In this document: positions 1 through 8,818 of the stretch, piece by piece
How positions within the stretch are numbered: position 1 is the stretch's first letter
Layout of the letters: each line of letters begins with the position of its first letter
Made by a program: the position numbers and the translations under genes
Source: RBG-16-64-43 sp964353865
GTDB lineage: Bacteria > Chloroflexota > Anaerolineae > Anaerolineales > RBG-16-64-43
Direction of reading: 5' to 3'
Assembly (NCBI GenBank): GCA_964353865.1
Contig: CAYGXJ010000031.1
Coordinates: 1 to 64,000 of the forward strand
DNA length: 64,000 nt
Notes under the pieces: model-generated
Told to the model about the DNA's origin: nothing
The model's input: the letters and a program-made list of their open reading frames with translations, nothing else
Databases searched by the model: none

Positions 1-414
1 GAACTCGGCGGGGAACACCTTGACGAAATCCGCGCCGCATTCCCACGCGGTGAGTATTTCCGTCGGCGTGTACGCGCCGGGGATGGCGACCACGCTGTAT
101 CGCCGGCAGGTTGCGATCACATCGGGATTCAGCGTGGGCGCGACGATGAACTCCGCGCCGGCGAGAATCGCCGCACGGGCCGTCTCCGAATCGAGCACAG
201 TCCCCGCCCCTAACAGGACCTCGCCGCCCAACTGCTTGGCCGCCTGGGCGATGGTCCCCAGGGCGTCGGGAGTGGTCATGGTGAACTCGATGGCGCGCAC
301 CCCGCCCTGCGCCACCGCGCGTGCCACTCGCACCAACTCCTCCGAGCGGTCGAAGCGCACGATGGCCACAACGCCCGTTTCTTCAATGAGGCGGATTCGT
401 TGTTCCCGGTCCAT
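1..414 (-). CDS. eda: KDPG/KHG aldolase, 3' end beyond window
   Basis: Class I aldolase that splits 2-keto-3-deoxy-6-phosphogluconate into pyruvate and glyceraldehyde 3-phosphate, the last step of the Entner-Doudoroff or uronate route. The visible 138 codons contain the family landmarks GAGTVLD, APTLNPDVI, PGAYTPTEI and DFVKVFPAE; the lysine in VKVFPA is the expected Schiff-base residue. The ATG at 414 lies 8 nt after the stop of the KDG kinase gene, so the two are very likely co-transcribed and their products act in sequence. The last third of the protein is outside the window. Confidence 0.9.
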   Translation of the reverse strand, partial: MDREQRIRLIEETGVVAIVRFDRSEELVRVARAVAQGGVRAIEFTMTTPDALGTIAQAAKQLGGEVLLGAGTVLDSETARAAILAGAEFIVAPTLNPDVIATCRRYSVVAIPGAYTPTEILTAWECGADFVKVFPAEF

Positions 415-422
415 GGTCTCTC

Positions 423-1415
423 CTATCGCGCAATGCGCAAGCTCGTCCCCGATGCACCGCGCATCAGGGTTTCGGTCTCTTCGCGTGTGGCCCAGTTGAA
501 GTCGCTCCACGAGGTCTGCTTGAGCGCCGAGAAGGCATTGCCATAGCGGACGGCCTTCTCTACCCCGCCGCCTAGGAAGCCGTAGATGAACCCCGCCGAG
601 TAGTTGTCGCCCCCGCCCAGGCGATCGACGATCTCCAGGTCGTAAGTCACATCCTCGTAGAGTTTTCCTTCCGAGTACGCGAAGGCGCTCCACGTGTTGC
701 GCCAGACCGAGGGCGTCCCGCGCAAGGTGATGGTGACGGCGCGCAGGTGATAGCGTTCGGCCAGCTGCCGCGCCGCTTCCTTGTAGTCTGAGGCTTTGAT
801 GCCAAAGACCCGCGCCGTGTCTTCCTCGGTGGTGATAAGCACGTCGATATTGGGCATGAACGGTTCCTGCACCGCCCGCGCCTTCTCCTGCGACCACAAC
901 TTGGCCCGGTAGTTGAGGTCGTAACTCACCAGGCAGCCCTTGGCACGCGCCGTCTTCAGCGCTTCACCGGTAACGGCCGCTGCGCTGTCGCTGAGGGCCG
1001 GCGTGATGCCGCTGGTGTGGAACCACTTGGCGCCGGCCAGAACCTGCTCCCAGTCGACCTCTCCCGATTGAATGCGGCTGATGGCGGAGTGCGAGCGATC
1101 GTAGAGCACCCCGCTGGCGCGCGGCGACGCGCCGTATTCCACAAAATACAGCCCCATGCGGTCGCTCTGGGTCCACACCAGATGGCGCGTGTCGACACCG
1201 AACTCGCGGGCTTTGTTCTGCGCCATCCGGCCGAGAGCGTTCTCCGGGACGCGGCTGACCCAACTGGCGCTTAGCCCGAGGCGGGCTACGCCCGCGGCGA
1301 CGGTCAGTTCCGACCCGCCCACGGTCATCCCCAACTGAGTCGCTTGCTCCAACCGCTGGAAATCGGGAGGGGCAAACCGCACCATCGCTTCTCCGAATGT
1401 GACGACCTCGGCCAT
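423..1415 (-). CDS. kdgK: 2-dehydro-3-deoxygluconokinase (PfkB family)
   Basis: A 330-residue PfkB/ribokinase-family sugar kinase. It begins with MAEVVTFGEAMVRFAPP, has the glycine-rich GGSELTVAAGVARLG region near residue 35, and carries the C-terminal family signature DRLGGGDNYSAGF, where GGGD contains the anion hole and catalytic aspartate. KDG kinase is favoured over other PfkB sugars because KDPG aldolase follows directly (8 nt) and an IclR regulator and a cupin precede it. The open frame extends further upstream, but that extension overlaps the cupin gene antisense-like and lacks family character, so the ATG at 1415 is preferred. It phosphorylates 2-keto-3-deoxygluconate with ATP in the cytoplasm. 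Confidence 0.88.
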   Translation of the reverse strand: MAEVVTFGEAMVRFAPPDFQRLEQATQLGMTVGGSELTVAAGVARLGLSASWVSRVPENALGRMAQNKAREFGVDTRHLVWTQSDRMGLYFVEYGASPRASGVLYDRSHSAISRIQSGEVDWEQVLAGAKWFHTSGITPALSDSAAAVTGEALKTARAKGCLVSYDLNYRAKLWSQEKARAVQEPFMPNIDVLITTEEDTARVFGIKASDYKEAARQLAERYHLRAVTITLRGTPSVWRNTWSAFAYSEGKLYEDVTYDLEIVDRLGGGDNYSAGFIYGFLGGGVEKAVRYGNAFSALKQTSWSDFNWATREETETLMRGASGTSLRIAR

Positions 1416-1443
1416 GCGGCCTCCTGTGCAAAGAACGCGGCGG

Positions 1444-1776
1444 TCAGCCCGCCTGCGCGCTCCAATCGATGAAGATGTCGAGGAAACGCAAAGCGTGAGG
1501 GCCCAGATTGCGCACGCCGTGGACGATGCCCGGTGGGATCGAAACGGCCAAGCCCGGACGAAGAGGATGATCCTTCTCGCCCAGGCGGAGGACACCCTCA
1601 CCCTCAAGAACGTAATAGAACTGCTCTTCTTTCGGATGGGAATGGGCCGGCAGCGCCTCGTTGGGACGAACGCTAATGAGCCCGATCTTCAGCGAGTCCC
1701 GCCGGAGCAGGTGTTTGTTGTCGGAGTGTTCGCGAGCCACGGCCTCGAGTGTGTTGGCGTCGACAATCAGGTCCAT
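1444..1776 (-). CDS. small cupin-domain protein (possibly KdgF-like)
   Basis: A 110-residue single-domain cupin. Motif 1 is seen as PAHSHPKEEQFYYVLEGEG (metal-ligand histidines and glutamate) and motif 2 as PGLAVSIPPGIVHGV (third histidine). It sits 28 nt upstream of KDG kinase and 9 nt downstream of the IclR gene in one operon. Cupins of this size in ketodeoxyuronate operons can be KdgF, which opens unsaturated uronates. That role fits the neighbours, but the sequence alone only supports a metal-binding cupin. A sugar isomerase or ligand-sensing role is equally possible. Confidence 0.8.
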   Translation of the reverse strand: MDLIVDANTLEAVAREHSDNKHLLRRDSLKIGLISVRPNEALPAHSHPKEEQFYYVLEGEGVLRLGEKDHPLRPGLAVSIPPGIVHGVRNLGPHALRFLDIFIDWSAQAG

Positions 1777-1785
1777 GTCCGGTCC

Positions 1786-2751
1786 TCACTTCGAATGCGC
1801 CGACGTCTCTCGCTGTCGTTTCGCCCGGCCTACCTCTGCACGGAGGGAGGCGGGTTTCTTCGCCTGGGCCCGCGTGGCGCGGGGCCGGTTGGAGCGGACC
1901 TGTGGCCGGCGCCGGGTATCCGCTGCAGCCAAAGGTTCCTGCTCGAGCTGCTCAACCCCGCGCCCCCACCCAAGCTGGGCCGAGAGTTGCGCGCCCGCGC
2001 GCATCAATGCGTCGGTCAGCGAGCCGTGCGTCATGTGTTGCTCAATGCGTTCGACCGGCCCGGCCAGGCTGACCGCCGCAGCGATCCCCTTGTGGTCGAA
2101 GATCGGAACGGCAACGCACATCACATCCGCTTCGTGTTCCTGTTGGTCGATCGCGAATCCTTGCTCGCGCACCCGCGCCAATTCCGCCCGCAGCGTGCTC
2201 ATGTGGACGATCGTCTCGTCGGTAAATCGCGCCAGTCGCTCGTTCGGGTAGCGGGCGCGCAGTTCCTCCTCGCTCAGGTAAGCCAGGAGAACCTTGCCGA
2301 CACCCGTGCAATGGGCCGGCGAGCGATTACCCACGCGCGAGGACATGATTCCGATGGGGTGCAAACCAGCCAGCTTCTCGAGGTACACCACTTCCGTCCC
2401 GTCCAGAACGGTCAAGTGAATGGTCTCGCCAAACTTGTCGCGCAGCCCTTCCATGACTCCCACCGCTTTGTGACGGATATCGTTGTTCAGCAGGAAGCGG
2501 CTGCCCAGTTCCAGGCATGTCACCCCGGGCCGGTACTTGCCCGTGAGCGGTTCCTGTTCGACAAACCCCTGCGCTTGAAGTGTGACCAACATGCGGAAGG
2601 CGGTGCTCGGGTCGAGCTGGGTGGCCTTGCTTATTTCCATCAGCGAGAGAGGAGGCTCGTTGGAAATGAATGCGCGCATCAGTATCAGCGCGCGGCTGAC
2701 TGCGCGGATCTCATACCGGGCTCGGGATGGGGGGTGATCGGGCGCGGTCAC
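1786..2751 (-). CDS. IclR-family transcriptional regulator (KdgR-like by context)
   Basis: A 321-residue IclR protein. The N-terminal winged helix reads AVSRALILM, SLMEISKATQLDPSTAFRML, TLQAQGFVEQ. The effector domain follows (DGTEVVYLEKL, PAHCTGVGKVLLAYL, GFAIDQQEHEADVMCVAVPI). A tail of about 70 residues rich in Arg, Ala and Gln is unusual and probably disordered. The frame is open back to an ATG at 2895, but a clear promoter (-35 at 2817-2822, -10 at 2794-2799) lies inside that extension, so the GTG at 2751 is chosen. Lying first in the operon with kdgK and eda, it probably senses KDG or a related intermediate and controls its own operon. Confidence 0.85.
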   Translation of the reverse strand: MTAPDHPPSRARYEIRAVSRALILMRAFISNEPPLSLMEISKATQLDPSTAFRMLVTLQAQGFVEQEPLTGKYRPGVTCLELGSRFLLNNDIRHKAVGVMEGLRDKFGETIHLTVLDGTEVVYLEKLAGLHPIGIMSSRVGNRSPAHCTGVGKVLLAYLSEEELRARYPNERLARFTDETIVHMSTLRAELARVREQGFAIDQQEHEADVMCVAVPIFDHKGIAAAVSLAGPVERIEQHMTHGSLTDALMRAGAQLSAQLGWGRGVEQLEQEPLAAADTRRRPQVRSNRPRATRAQAKKPASLRAEVGRAKRQRETSAHSK

Positions 2752-2786
2752 TTTGGGGTTTTTATCTAATGAAAACGGGTTGCGTA

Positions 2787-2822
2787 CAATGAAATGATAT
2801 GCGAGAACCTCCCGGTTGTCAA
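2787..2822 (-). promoter_or_regulatory. sigma70-type promoter of the iclR-kdgK-eda operon
   Basis: On the minus strand TTGACA (2817-2822) is followed after exactly 17 nt by TATCAT (2794-2799), predicting a start near 2787 and a leader of about 36 nt to the GTG at 2751. Two AATGAAA half-sites (2788-2795 and 2768-2776) lie in direct repeat, 20 bp apart, over the -10 and start site. They resemble half of the enterobacterial KdgR operator and could be an autoregulatory site. That last point is inference. Confidence 0.7.
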
Positions 2823-3199
2823 TAGCAGGGCTGCGGCGACGATGCTGGAGGCATCCTCTGACCTCTCGGGCTCGTTGGCCCCAGATTGCGCGCAACTGCG
2901 TGTAGGTATCCCCAGAGCAGTACTCGGCCGGACTTAGCCAGCGAGGCCGCTCTGGGGTTGCCTGCGCCTCTTCCCAGGCTGCGGCGCTCTATCACTTGCG
3001 ATGGGGATTGGGAGGATTCAAGGGAACGCGTCGGACGATTCGAGAGAAGAAGACGTGATCGAAGAAAACGGGGAGAGACGAGTGCGTTACGTTGGGCACG
3101 AACCCTGAAGCCGAGGCCTTGCCCAGACAACCGAAACGGCCACTTTCGACACGCCTGGGATAGCGATGAATGCAGCGCTTGGGGCCCGAGTTGCCTCGG
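2823..3199. other. intergenic stretch without recognisable gene
   Basis: About 380 bp between the iclR promoter and the end of rtcB. Open frames here have no family resemblance and overlap one another on both strands. I see no tRNA, convincing terminator or repeat. Confidence 0.5.
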
Positions 3200-4651
3200 T
3201 CAGCCCTTGACCACGGCAACGGGTCGCAGCCGGGCAACTTTGGAGGCCAAACCCGCTAGATGGATGACATTGACGACTCGGTCGACATCTTTGTAAGCCT
3301 GGGGAGCTTCTTCGGCCAGCCCCGGGAGGGAGCCGGCCCGAATCTGAATTCCTCGTTGCTCGAGCTCTCCCCGCAAACGGTCGCCGCGCACCTCGCGCTT
3401 GGCCTGGGCCCGGCTCATGATCCGCCCCGCCCCATGACACGCCGATCCAAAGGTCAGCGCCATGCTGGCCTCGGTGCCCAAGAGCACCCACGAGGCGGTG
3501 CCCATCGAACCCGGCACGAGCACCGGCTGCCCCAGCGCGCGGTACTCCTCGGGTACCTGGCGCGCGCCCGGCCCAAATGCGCGGGTGGCGCCCTTGCGAT
3601 GGACGCACACCTGCACCGGTCGTCCCTCGATCTGGTGAGTCTCAACCTTGGCCATGTTGTGGGCGATGTCGTACACCTGCCGCAAATGGACATTGCGGAC
3701 GTGGCCGGCCAGCACCCGCTCAAAACTGCCTCGCGCCAAATGAGCCAACACCTGGCGGTTGGCGAAGGCGTAGTTGGCAGCCGCCTTCATCGCGCCCAGA
3801 TAGGCCTGCCCCTCCCGAGATTCGAACGGAGCGCAAACCAACTCGCGATCGGGCAGTTCGATGTGATAACGGCGCACCGCGCTCTGCAAATCCTGGACGA
3901 AATCCGTGCACACCTGATGGCCGAAGCCGCGCGACCCGCAGTGGATTTGCACGGCCAGGCACCCCTCGCGCAGGCCCATCGCATTGGCTGCGGCACGGTT
4001 GAACACCTGCTCGACAAAATCGACCTCGATGAAGTGGTTTCCGGCGCCCAGAGTCCCCAGTTGCGGCCGCCCGCGTTGCTTGGCGCGCTCGCTCACAACT
4101 TCCGGCTGCGCGCCTTCAAGGCAACCGTCTTCCTCAGTCCGCGCCAGATCTTGCGCTTCAGCCAACCCGTGCGCCAGGGCCCAGCGCGCGCCCTCCCGGC
4201 ACACGCGCTCGAGCTCCGCTGCGCTCAACGGGATGCGCCCTCTGGTGCCCACACCGCTTGGGCAGTCGTTGTAGAGCGCAGCCGCCAGTTCGGGCAGCAG
4301 CCCACGAACCGCCTCAAGTTCGATCGCGGATGACAACATCCGCACGCCGCAATTGATGTCGTAACCTACCGCCCCCGGCGAGATGATCCCGTCGGGCAGT
4401 GCGCTGGCCATGACGCCTCCGATGGGCATGCCGTAGCCCTGATGGACGTCGGGCATCACGACGACGCGACCCACCACCCCCGGCAGGCTCGCCACATTGA
4501 GCGCCTGCTCAATCGACTGGTCTCCCAGCGCGTCGTCAAGCAGCTGTTCGTCGGCAAAGAGCCACAGCGGGACCTTCATCGCCGGACGGAAACCGGCGGG
4601 GATCTCCCACAAGTACGGTTGGCGGCGGATGAAGGCGTTCTTGGGAACCAT
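3200..4651 (-). CDS. rtcB: RNA-splicing ligase RtcB
   Basis: A full-length 483-residue RtcB, the GTP- and Mn2+-dependent ligase joining 2',3'-cyclic phosphate or 3'-phosphate RNA ends to 5'-OH ends. Visible landmarks are the metal-site motif DINCGVRML near residue 100, GAGNHFIEVD near 205, HCGSRGFGHQV, the AHNMAKVETHQ region, and the C-terminal FGSACHGAGRIMSR, whose histidine is the guanylylated nucleophile. The gene lies 29 nt downstream of the archease gene on the same strand, the common partnership in which archease accelerates RtcB guanylylation. No RNA cyclase or RtcR regulator is adjacent. Confidence 0.96.
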   Translation of the reverse strand: MVPKNAFIRRQPYLWEIPAGFRPAMKVPLWLFADEQLLDDALGDQSIEQALNVASLPGVVGRVVVMPDVHQGYGMPIGGVMASALPDGIISPGAVGYDINCGVRMLSSAIELEAVRGLLPELAAALYNDCPSGVGTRGRIPLSAAELERVCREGARWALAHGLAEAQDLARTEEDGCLEGAQPEVVSERAKQRGRPQLGTLGAGNHFIEVDFVEQVFNRAAANAMGLREGCLAVQIHCGSRGFGHQVCTDFVQDLQSAVRRYHIELPDRELVCAPFESREGQAYLGAMKAAANYAFANRQVLAHLARGSFERVLAGHVRNVHLRQVYDIAHNMAKVETHQIEGRPVQVCVHRKGATRAFGPGARQVPEEYRALGQPVLVPGSMGTASWVLLGTEASMALTFGSACHGAGRIMSRAQAKREVRGDRLRGELEQRGIQIRAGSLPGLAEEAPQAYKDVDRVVNVIHLAGLASKVARLRPVAVVKG

Positions 4652-4680
4652 GGCGAATTAACCTCGGCCGCATTTCGCGG

Positions 4681-5109
4681 CTACACGTCGAAGACAATCG
4701 TCGCCTGCCATCCCGCCGCATCCTCTTCGACACGCAGATTGTGGAAGGTGACCGCCTTGATATCGCGCGTCCATGCGATCACCCGCCCTCCACGCAGCTC
4801 AGCCTCCAGCACTTCGCGATCGACCGCCACGATTCGGATCTCGTCGTACGCCAGGCTTTCATGTTCTTGGAGGAAGAGAAGTTCGTTCAGCCAAGCCACG
4901 AGCAGGCTCTCCCAGTCCACGCCCGTCAACTGCAGTCGGCGTTCATGGCGCGGCGTCGTAGTCAGGCGCATGCCGGCCAGATGGTAGAGTCCCAAGGCGG
5001 CGCGACGAAAGAGCTCTGCGGCGCTGGGTGCCGAGACACGGATCGCCCAGTCGGCGGTGTGTTCGATTTCTTCAACCCCCGACGGCCACGAAGCGCTGGG
5101 ATCGTTCAT
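4681..5109 (-). CDS. archease, RtcB cofactor
   Basis: A 142-residue archease. The N-terminal EEIEHTADWAIRVSAPSAAELFRRAALGLYHL, the central WLNELLFLQE, and the C-terminal AVTFHNLRVEEDAAGWQATIVFDV match the family, including the calcium-binding acidic residues. Archease makes RtcB a multiple-turnover RNA ligase. The ATG at 5109 is preceded by GGGAG at a 5-nt spacing. An alternative ATG at 5121 in the same frame would add four residues and lacks such a site. The gene is first in a two-gene unit with rtcB. Confidence 0.93.
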   Translation of the reverse strand: MNDPSASWPSGVEEIEHTADWAIRVSAPSAAELFRRAALGLYHLAGMRLTTTPRHERRLQLTGVDWESLLVAWLNELLFLQEHESLAYDEIRIVAVDREVLEAELRGGRVIAWTRDIKAVTFHNLRVEEDAAGWQATIVFDV

Positions 5110-5338
5110 GTTCACTCCCATGGCCTGGGGCCCACCCGACGGCCTGCATGCATGGACCACACGTCTCGCCGGCAGTATAGCCCATTGGAGCCGCCGCAAG
5201 CCCTTGGCCCACCTCACGGCGCCCGATTGCGCTACACTGGTGGATACGAATGAATAAGGCGGGGCGAGCCGAGGCCTGCGGCCAAACGAGGGCGATGACT
5301 TCTCGATCGACGCCGACCCGCGCTAGCCAGGAGGCGAC

Positions 5339-6214
5339 ATGCCGGACATCCCTACTCTTGCGGTGATCGGGGGCTCAGGTCTCTACTCCATTGAAGGGCT
5401 GAGCGATGTCCGCGAGCACGACCTGACTACTCCTTTCGGCAGGCCGAGCGATCCCATCCTCGTCGGCACGCTCGAAGGACGGCGCATGGCATTCCTGGCA
5501 CGCCACGGCCGCGGCCATCGCTTCGCCCCGAGCGAGGTCAACTATCGCGCCAACATCTTCGCCCTCAAGCTGCTCGGCGTACAGCGCGTCCTCTCAATCT
5601 CGGCCTGTGGCTCGCTGCGAGAGGACTACCGCCCGGGCGAGATTGTGGTGCCCGACCAGCTCTTCGACCTGACCCGCGACCGTCCGCGGTCCTTCTTCGG
5701 GCACGGGATCGTGGCCCACGTGGGCACGGCCGACCCGTTCTGCGCCGACCTGTCGCTGGCCGTCGCGGAGGCCGTGGCGCGCACCGGGGTAACGGTGCAT
5801 GCCTCCGGCGCGTTGATCACCATCGAGGGCCCTCGCTTTTCCACTAGAGCCGAATCCAACACTTACCGCCAGTGGGGAATGGCCATCATCGGCATGACAA
5901 CCTCTCCCGAAGCTTTCCTGGCGCGCGAAGCGGAGATGTGCTACGCGGTGATGGCCCACGTCACCGACTACGACGTATGGCACGTGAGCGAAGCCCCGGT
6001 GACCGTAGAGATGGTCGTGCGCATCCTCAACCAGAACACGAGCGTTGCCCAGGCGGCGATGCGCCTCACGGCCGAGTCGCTGCCGCCGGAAAGGACCTGC
6101 GCCTGCCCGCACGCACTCAGGTCAGCCATCATTACTGCCCGCGAGGCCATCCCCCCCGCTGCGCTGCGGGATCTTGACCCGTTGGTGGGCAAGTACATTT
6201 CCTCTCGCGGCTGA
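5339..6214 (+). CDS. mtnP: S-methyl-5'-thioadenosine phosphorylase
   Basis: A 291-residue purine-nucleoside-phosphorylase-fold enzyme that cleaves methylthioadenosine with phosphate to adenine and methylthioribose 1-phosphate (methionine salvage and polyamine by-product removal). Visible motifs: IGGSGLYSIEGL at the N-terminus (phosphate-binding GGSG), FLARHGRGHRFAPSEVNYRAN, SISACGSLREDYRPGEIVVPDQ, and GMTTSPEAFLAREAEMCYAV in the base-binding part. The ATG is preceded by AGGAGG at 5330-5335. It appears monocistronic and diverges from the archease-rtcB pair across about 230 bp. Confidence 0.93.
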   Translation: MPDIPTLAVIGGSGLYSIEGLSDVREHDLTTPFGRPSDPILVGTLEGRRMAFLARHGRGHRFAPSEVNYRANIFALKLLGVQRVLSISACGSLREDYRPGEIVVPDQLFDLTRDRPRSFFGHGIVAHVGTADPFCADLSLAVAEAVARTGVTVHASGALITIEGPRFSTRAESNTYRQWGMAIIGMTTSPEAFLAREAEMCYAVMAHVTDYDVWHVSEAPVTVEMVVRILNQNTSVAQAAMRLTAESLPPERTCACPHALRSAIITAREAIPPAALRDLDPLVGKYISSRG

Positions 6215-6445
6215 CCCGACCCGGGCCGCCAAGACCCCCCGCCCTCGAGGCACGGATTTGCGAATTTGCCTCGTGGCATCATTGGGGGCGCCGAGGCTGC
6301 GGTGGAGTCCGCATCGACGACATCGGACACGCCCCGGTTCATCTAGGTCTGGGGTGCCTCGCGCTTCTCGCCCGACAACGTGAGGCTCAACCCTCGTTTG
6401 GGGCCGAACAAGCGGCGCATCCGTTGGCGGACAGTCGTCTGGCGG

Positions 6446-8686
6446 CTAGCGAATGCGCGCGCTCGCTTTGTCGACGTACATGGCCTTATCCGCCCGGTCG
6501 AGCGCCTGGCGCAGGTCCTGACCCTCGCCGGCGGTGGATGTGCCGACTGCAACATCCAACGGCGGGCTGCCGCTCGAGAGACCGTGGCGCCGCACGGCGT
6601 CTCGCAATCGCTCGATCGCGCGCTGAGCGTTCTCGGCTGAGGCGCCGGGCAAGATGACGGCGAACTCATCTCCGCCCAGCCGGGCGACAACATCCTCCTG
6701 GCGAAATGTGGTGCGCAAGACATGGGCCAGCGAGCGCAAGAGCAAGTCTCCCGCCTCGTGACCCCGTTCGTCATTCACTCGCTTGAGCCCGTTCAAATCG
6801 AGCATGATCAAGCTGACCGGCCGCACCCGTCCGCGGTCGAAGCGGGCAAGTTCTTCATCAAAGAACAGGCGGTTGAAAACCTGGGTCAGGGGGTCGTGGG
6901 TGCTCATCGCGCGCAGCCGTTCTTCTCGCTGGACGCGGCCGGAGATGTCGCTGAAGACGGCCAACGTTCCTTCGAACGTGCCGTCGGATGCGTGTCGCGG
7001 TGTCCCGCTGACTTGCACAGCGAGGCGTGAACCGTCCGCCAGCCGCATGCTCAATTCGTACCGGTCGGCCTGCCCTCGGCGTCGGCGTTCGTCGGCGGCT
7101 TCCACCAGGGCGTGCTGATCGGCGGGGATGACGCTGCCCCAGTGTGCCCCCACCAGGCTCGCCGCGGGCGCTCCGAACATCCCTGCCGCCGCCGGATTCG
7201 CGTACTGAATGCGTCCCTCGCTGTCGAGCAGGACAATGCCCTCAGTCAAATTCTGCAGGATACTCTCCTGAAAACGGCGCAATCGCTCGAGTTCATCGCG
7301 CGTGCGGTTGCGTTCGGTCACATCGCGGATGATCGATTGGAAGTATGTGCGACCCTCGACCTCGACCACGCGCGAGCTGACCTCCACAGGGAACTCAAGG
7401 CCGTCGCTGCGCAGGTGGATCGTTTCGAACACCCGCCCCCCGCTCTCGACAACCATGCGCATGTCACCTGCAACTTGGACCCGTGTGCGAGCCGGCAGCA
7501 GCATGCGAACGTTCATGGCCAGGATTGCCTCATGCGAATAGCCGTAGGCCGCAACCGCACGCTCATTGGCCTCCACCACCTGGCCGTCCGGCGCCAACAG
7601 CAGGATGATGTCGTTGGCATAGCGAGTGAGCTCGGAGGCATGCTTCTCGATGGCCTTGCGCCCGAGTTCGAGTTCCAGGCTGCGCTGGAAGAAGCGCGCC
7701 TCGCGCTCGCGCCAGATCCAAGCCGCCATCGAGGCCAACGCAAGATCCGAGACGAGGACCATTAGGCCAATGCGCCACGCCAGCCTGTACAGGGGTGCCA
7801 GGATTTCATCTCGGTCGACCTTGGCCACCAGGAACCAGGGCGACCGGTCCACGGAATTCAATGCAGCCAGCACCCGTTCACCGCGGTAGTCCTTCCCCTC
7901 CACCACGCCCTCCACGCCGCGTACGGCCATTGCCGCGGGCAAGTCCGCCTGCGCGAGAGGGAAGCGCAGGCTGAGCGCCGGCCCAGGGCGATGGCGCAAT
8001 TCGTTCAGATAGACGACGTGGTCGCCGACCCGTTCGACAAGCACCGTTTCGGCGGTTGTGCTTTCGAGGGGCCAGGACTGAACCAGCGGAAAGAGGAAGG
8101 TCTGAGGGTCGAACCTCTGCACCAGCGCCCCGACCCGATCGGGCTGCGGTTCCTCCCCGAACACGATGGGCACGACCAGGTCGATGTAGATCTTTTCGTC
8201 TCTGGCGTCGCGATAAAGATCCGTCAGTGCGGCGGCATGCGAGGCGAGCGGGCCGTCGAGAAAGGCGATTTCGTATGTCTCGCCCGGAGCGCCGCCCTGC
8301 GCGACGTTCAAGACCACCGTTCCATCCGCGCCGACCAAGATCAGGTCCGCACTTCCACGGATGGTGTTGTGCGCGCCCATCCAGGTTAGTGTATCGGAGC
8401 GCATCGCGGCGCTCGCCTTGCCGCGCAGGATGTCCGCCATTTCCGCCAGGCGAGGGCCGTCGGCCAAAACCGTCTGGCCATCGGCCAACCGTTCGTCGCG
8501 CCACAGTCGTATCTGCTCGACCTTGAGCTTGGCGATAGTGGAAAGCTGGGCCCCGGCTTGATCCCGAATGCCCAGGCTCTGGCTCCAATACGTCAGGCCG
8601 CCCGCGACGATGGACAGCAGCATCAGCGCGATGAAGAGCGACCAGTAGAGCGCAGGCCGCATGCCGGGGATCTGCTGTTTGGCCAT
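6446..8686 (-). CDS. membrane sensor diguanylate cyclase (Cache-like, PAS-PAS-GGDEF)
   Basis: A 746-residue signalling protein making cyclic di-GMP. A membrane segment at about residues 11-33 is followed by an extracytoplasmic region of some 250 residues, probably a double-Cache sensor, and by a second membrane segment near 295-318. Two PAS domains follow (ILLLAPDGQVVEANERAVAAYG and GIVLLDSEGRIQYANPAAAG), then a GGDEF domain. The active-site motif is intact (RLGGDEFAV, about residues 669-677), and an RQED inhibitory site lies five residues before GGDEF, so product feedback is expected. No EAL domain is present. It lies downstream of tyrS on the same strand but beyond a strong terminator, so it probably has its own promoter. 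Confidence 0.9.
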   Translation of the reverse strand: MAKQQIPGMRPALYWSLFIALMLLSIVAGGLTYWSQSLGIRDQAGAQLSTIAKLKVEQIRLWRDERLADGQTVLADGPRLAEMADILRGKASAAMRSDTLTWMGAHNTIRGSADLILVGADGTVVLNVAQGGAPGETYEIAFLDGPLASHAAALTDLYRDARDEKIYIDLVVPIVFGEEPQPDRVGALVQRFDPQTFLFPLVQSWPLESTTAETVLVERVGDHVVYLNELRHRPGPALSLRFPLAQADLPAAMAVRGVEGVVEGKDYRGERVLAALNSVDRSPWFLVAKVDRDEILAPLYRLAWRIGLMVLVSDLALASMAAWIWREREARFFQRSLELELGRKAIEKHASELTRYANDIILLLAPDGQVVEANERAVAAYGYSHEAILAMNVRMLLPARTRVQVAGDMRMVVESGGRVFETIHLRSDGLEFPVEVSSRVVEVEGRTYFQSIIRDVTERNRTRDELERLRRFQESILQNLTEGIVLLDSEGRIQYANPAAAGMFGAPAASLVGAHWGSVIPADQHALVEAADERRRRGQADRYELSMRLADGSRLAVQVSGTPRHASDGTFEGTLAVFSDISGRVQREERLRAMSTHDPLTQVFNRLFFDEELARFDRGRVRPVSLIMLDLNGLKRVNDERGHEAGDLLLRSLAHVLRTTFRQEDVVARLGGDEFAVILPGASAENAQRAIERLRDAVRRHGLSSGSPPLDVAVGTSTAGEGQDLRQALDRADKAMYVDKASARIR

Positions 8687-8728
8687 CGTCTCACCTCAAC
8701 CGGCAGAGCCCGGAGGCGAAGCAAGCGT

Positions 8729-8768
8729 GAAAACACATGTCCGCACGCGCCGGAGGCGTGCGGACATG
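8729..8768 (-). terminator. rho-independent terminator of tyrS
   Basis: A perfect 13-bp inverted repeat (8736-8748 with 8756-8768) around a 7-nt loop. Read on the minus strand it is followed by TGTTTTCAC. It lies 51 bp after the tyrS stop and before the GGDEF gene. Confidence 0.85.
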
Positions 8769-8818
8769 AACGATCACAGCTGAAGTCAATCCGCCAACGA
8801 GATGCAGCACAAGCGCGG

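Noticed and set aside
1399..2769. 456-codon plus-strand frame
   Set aside because: Antisense to the cupin and IclR genes, both of which have clear family signatures.
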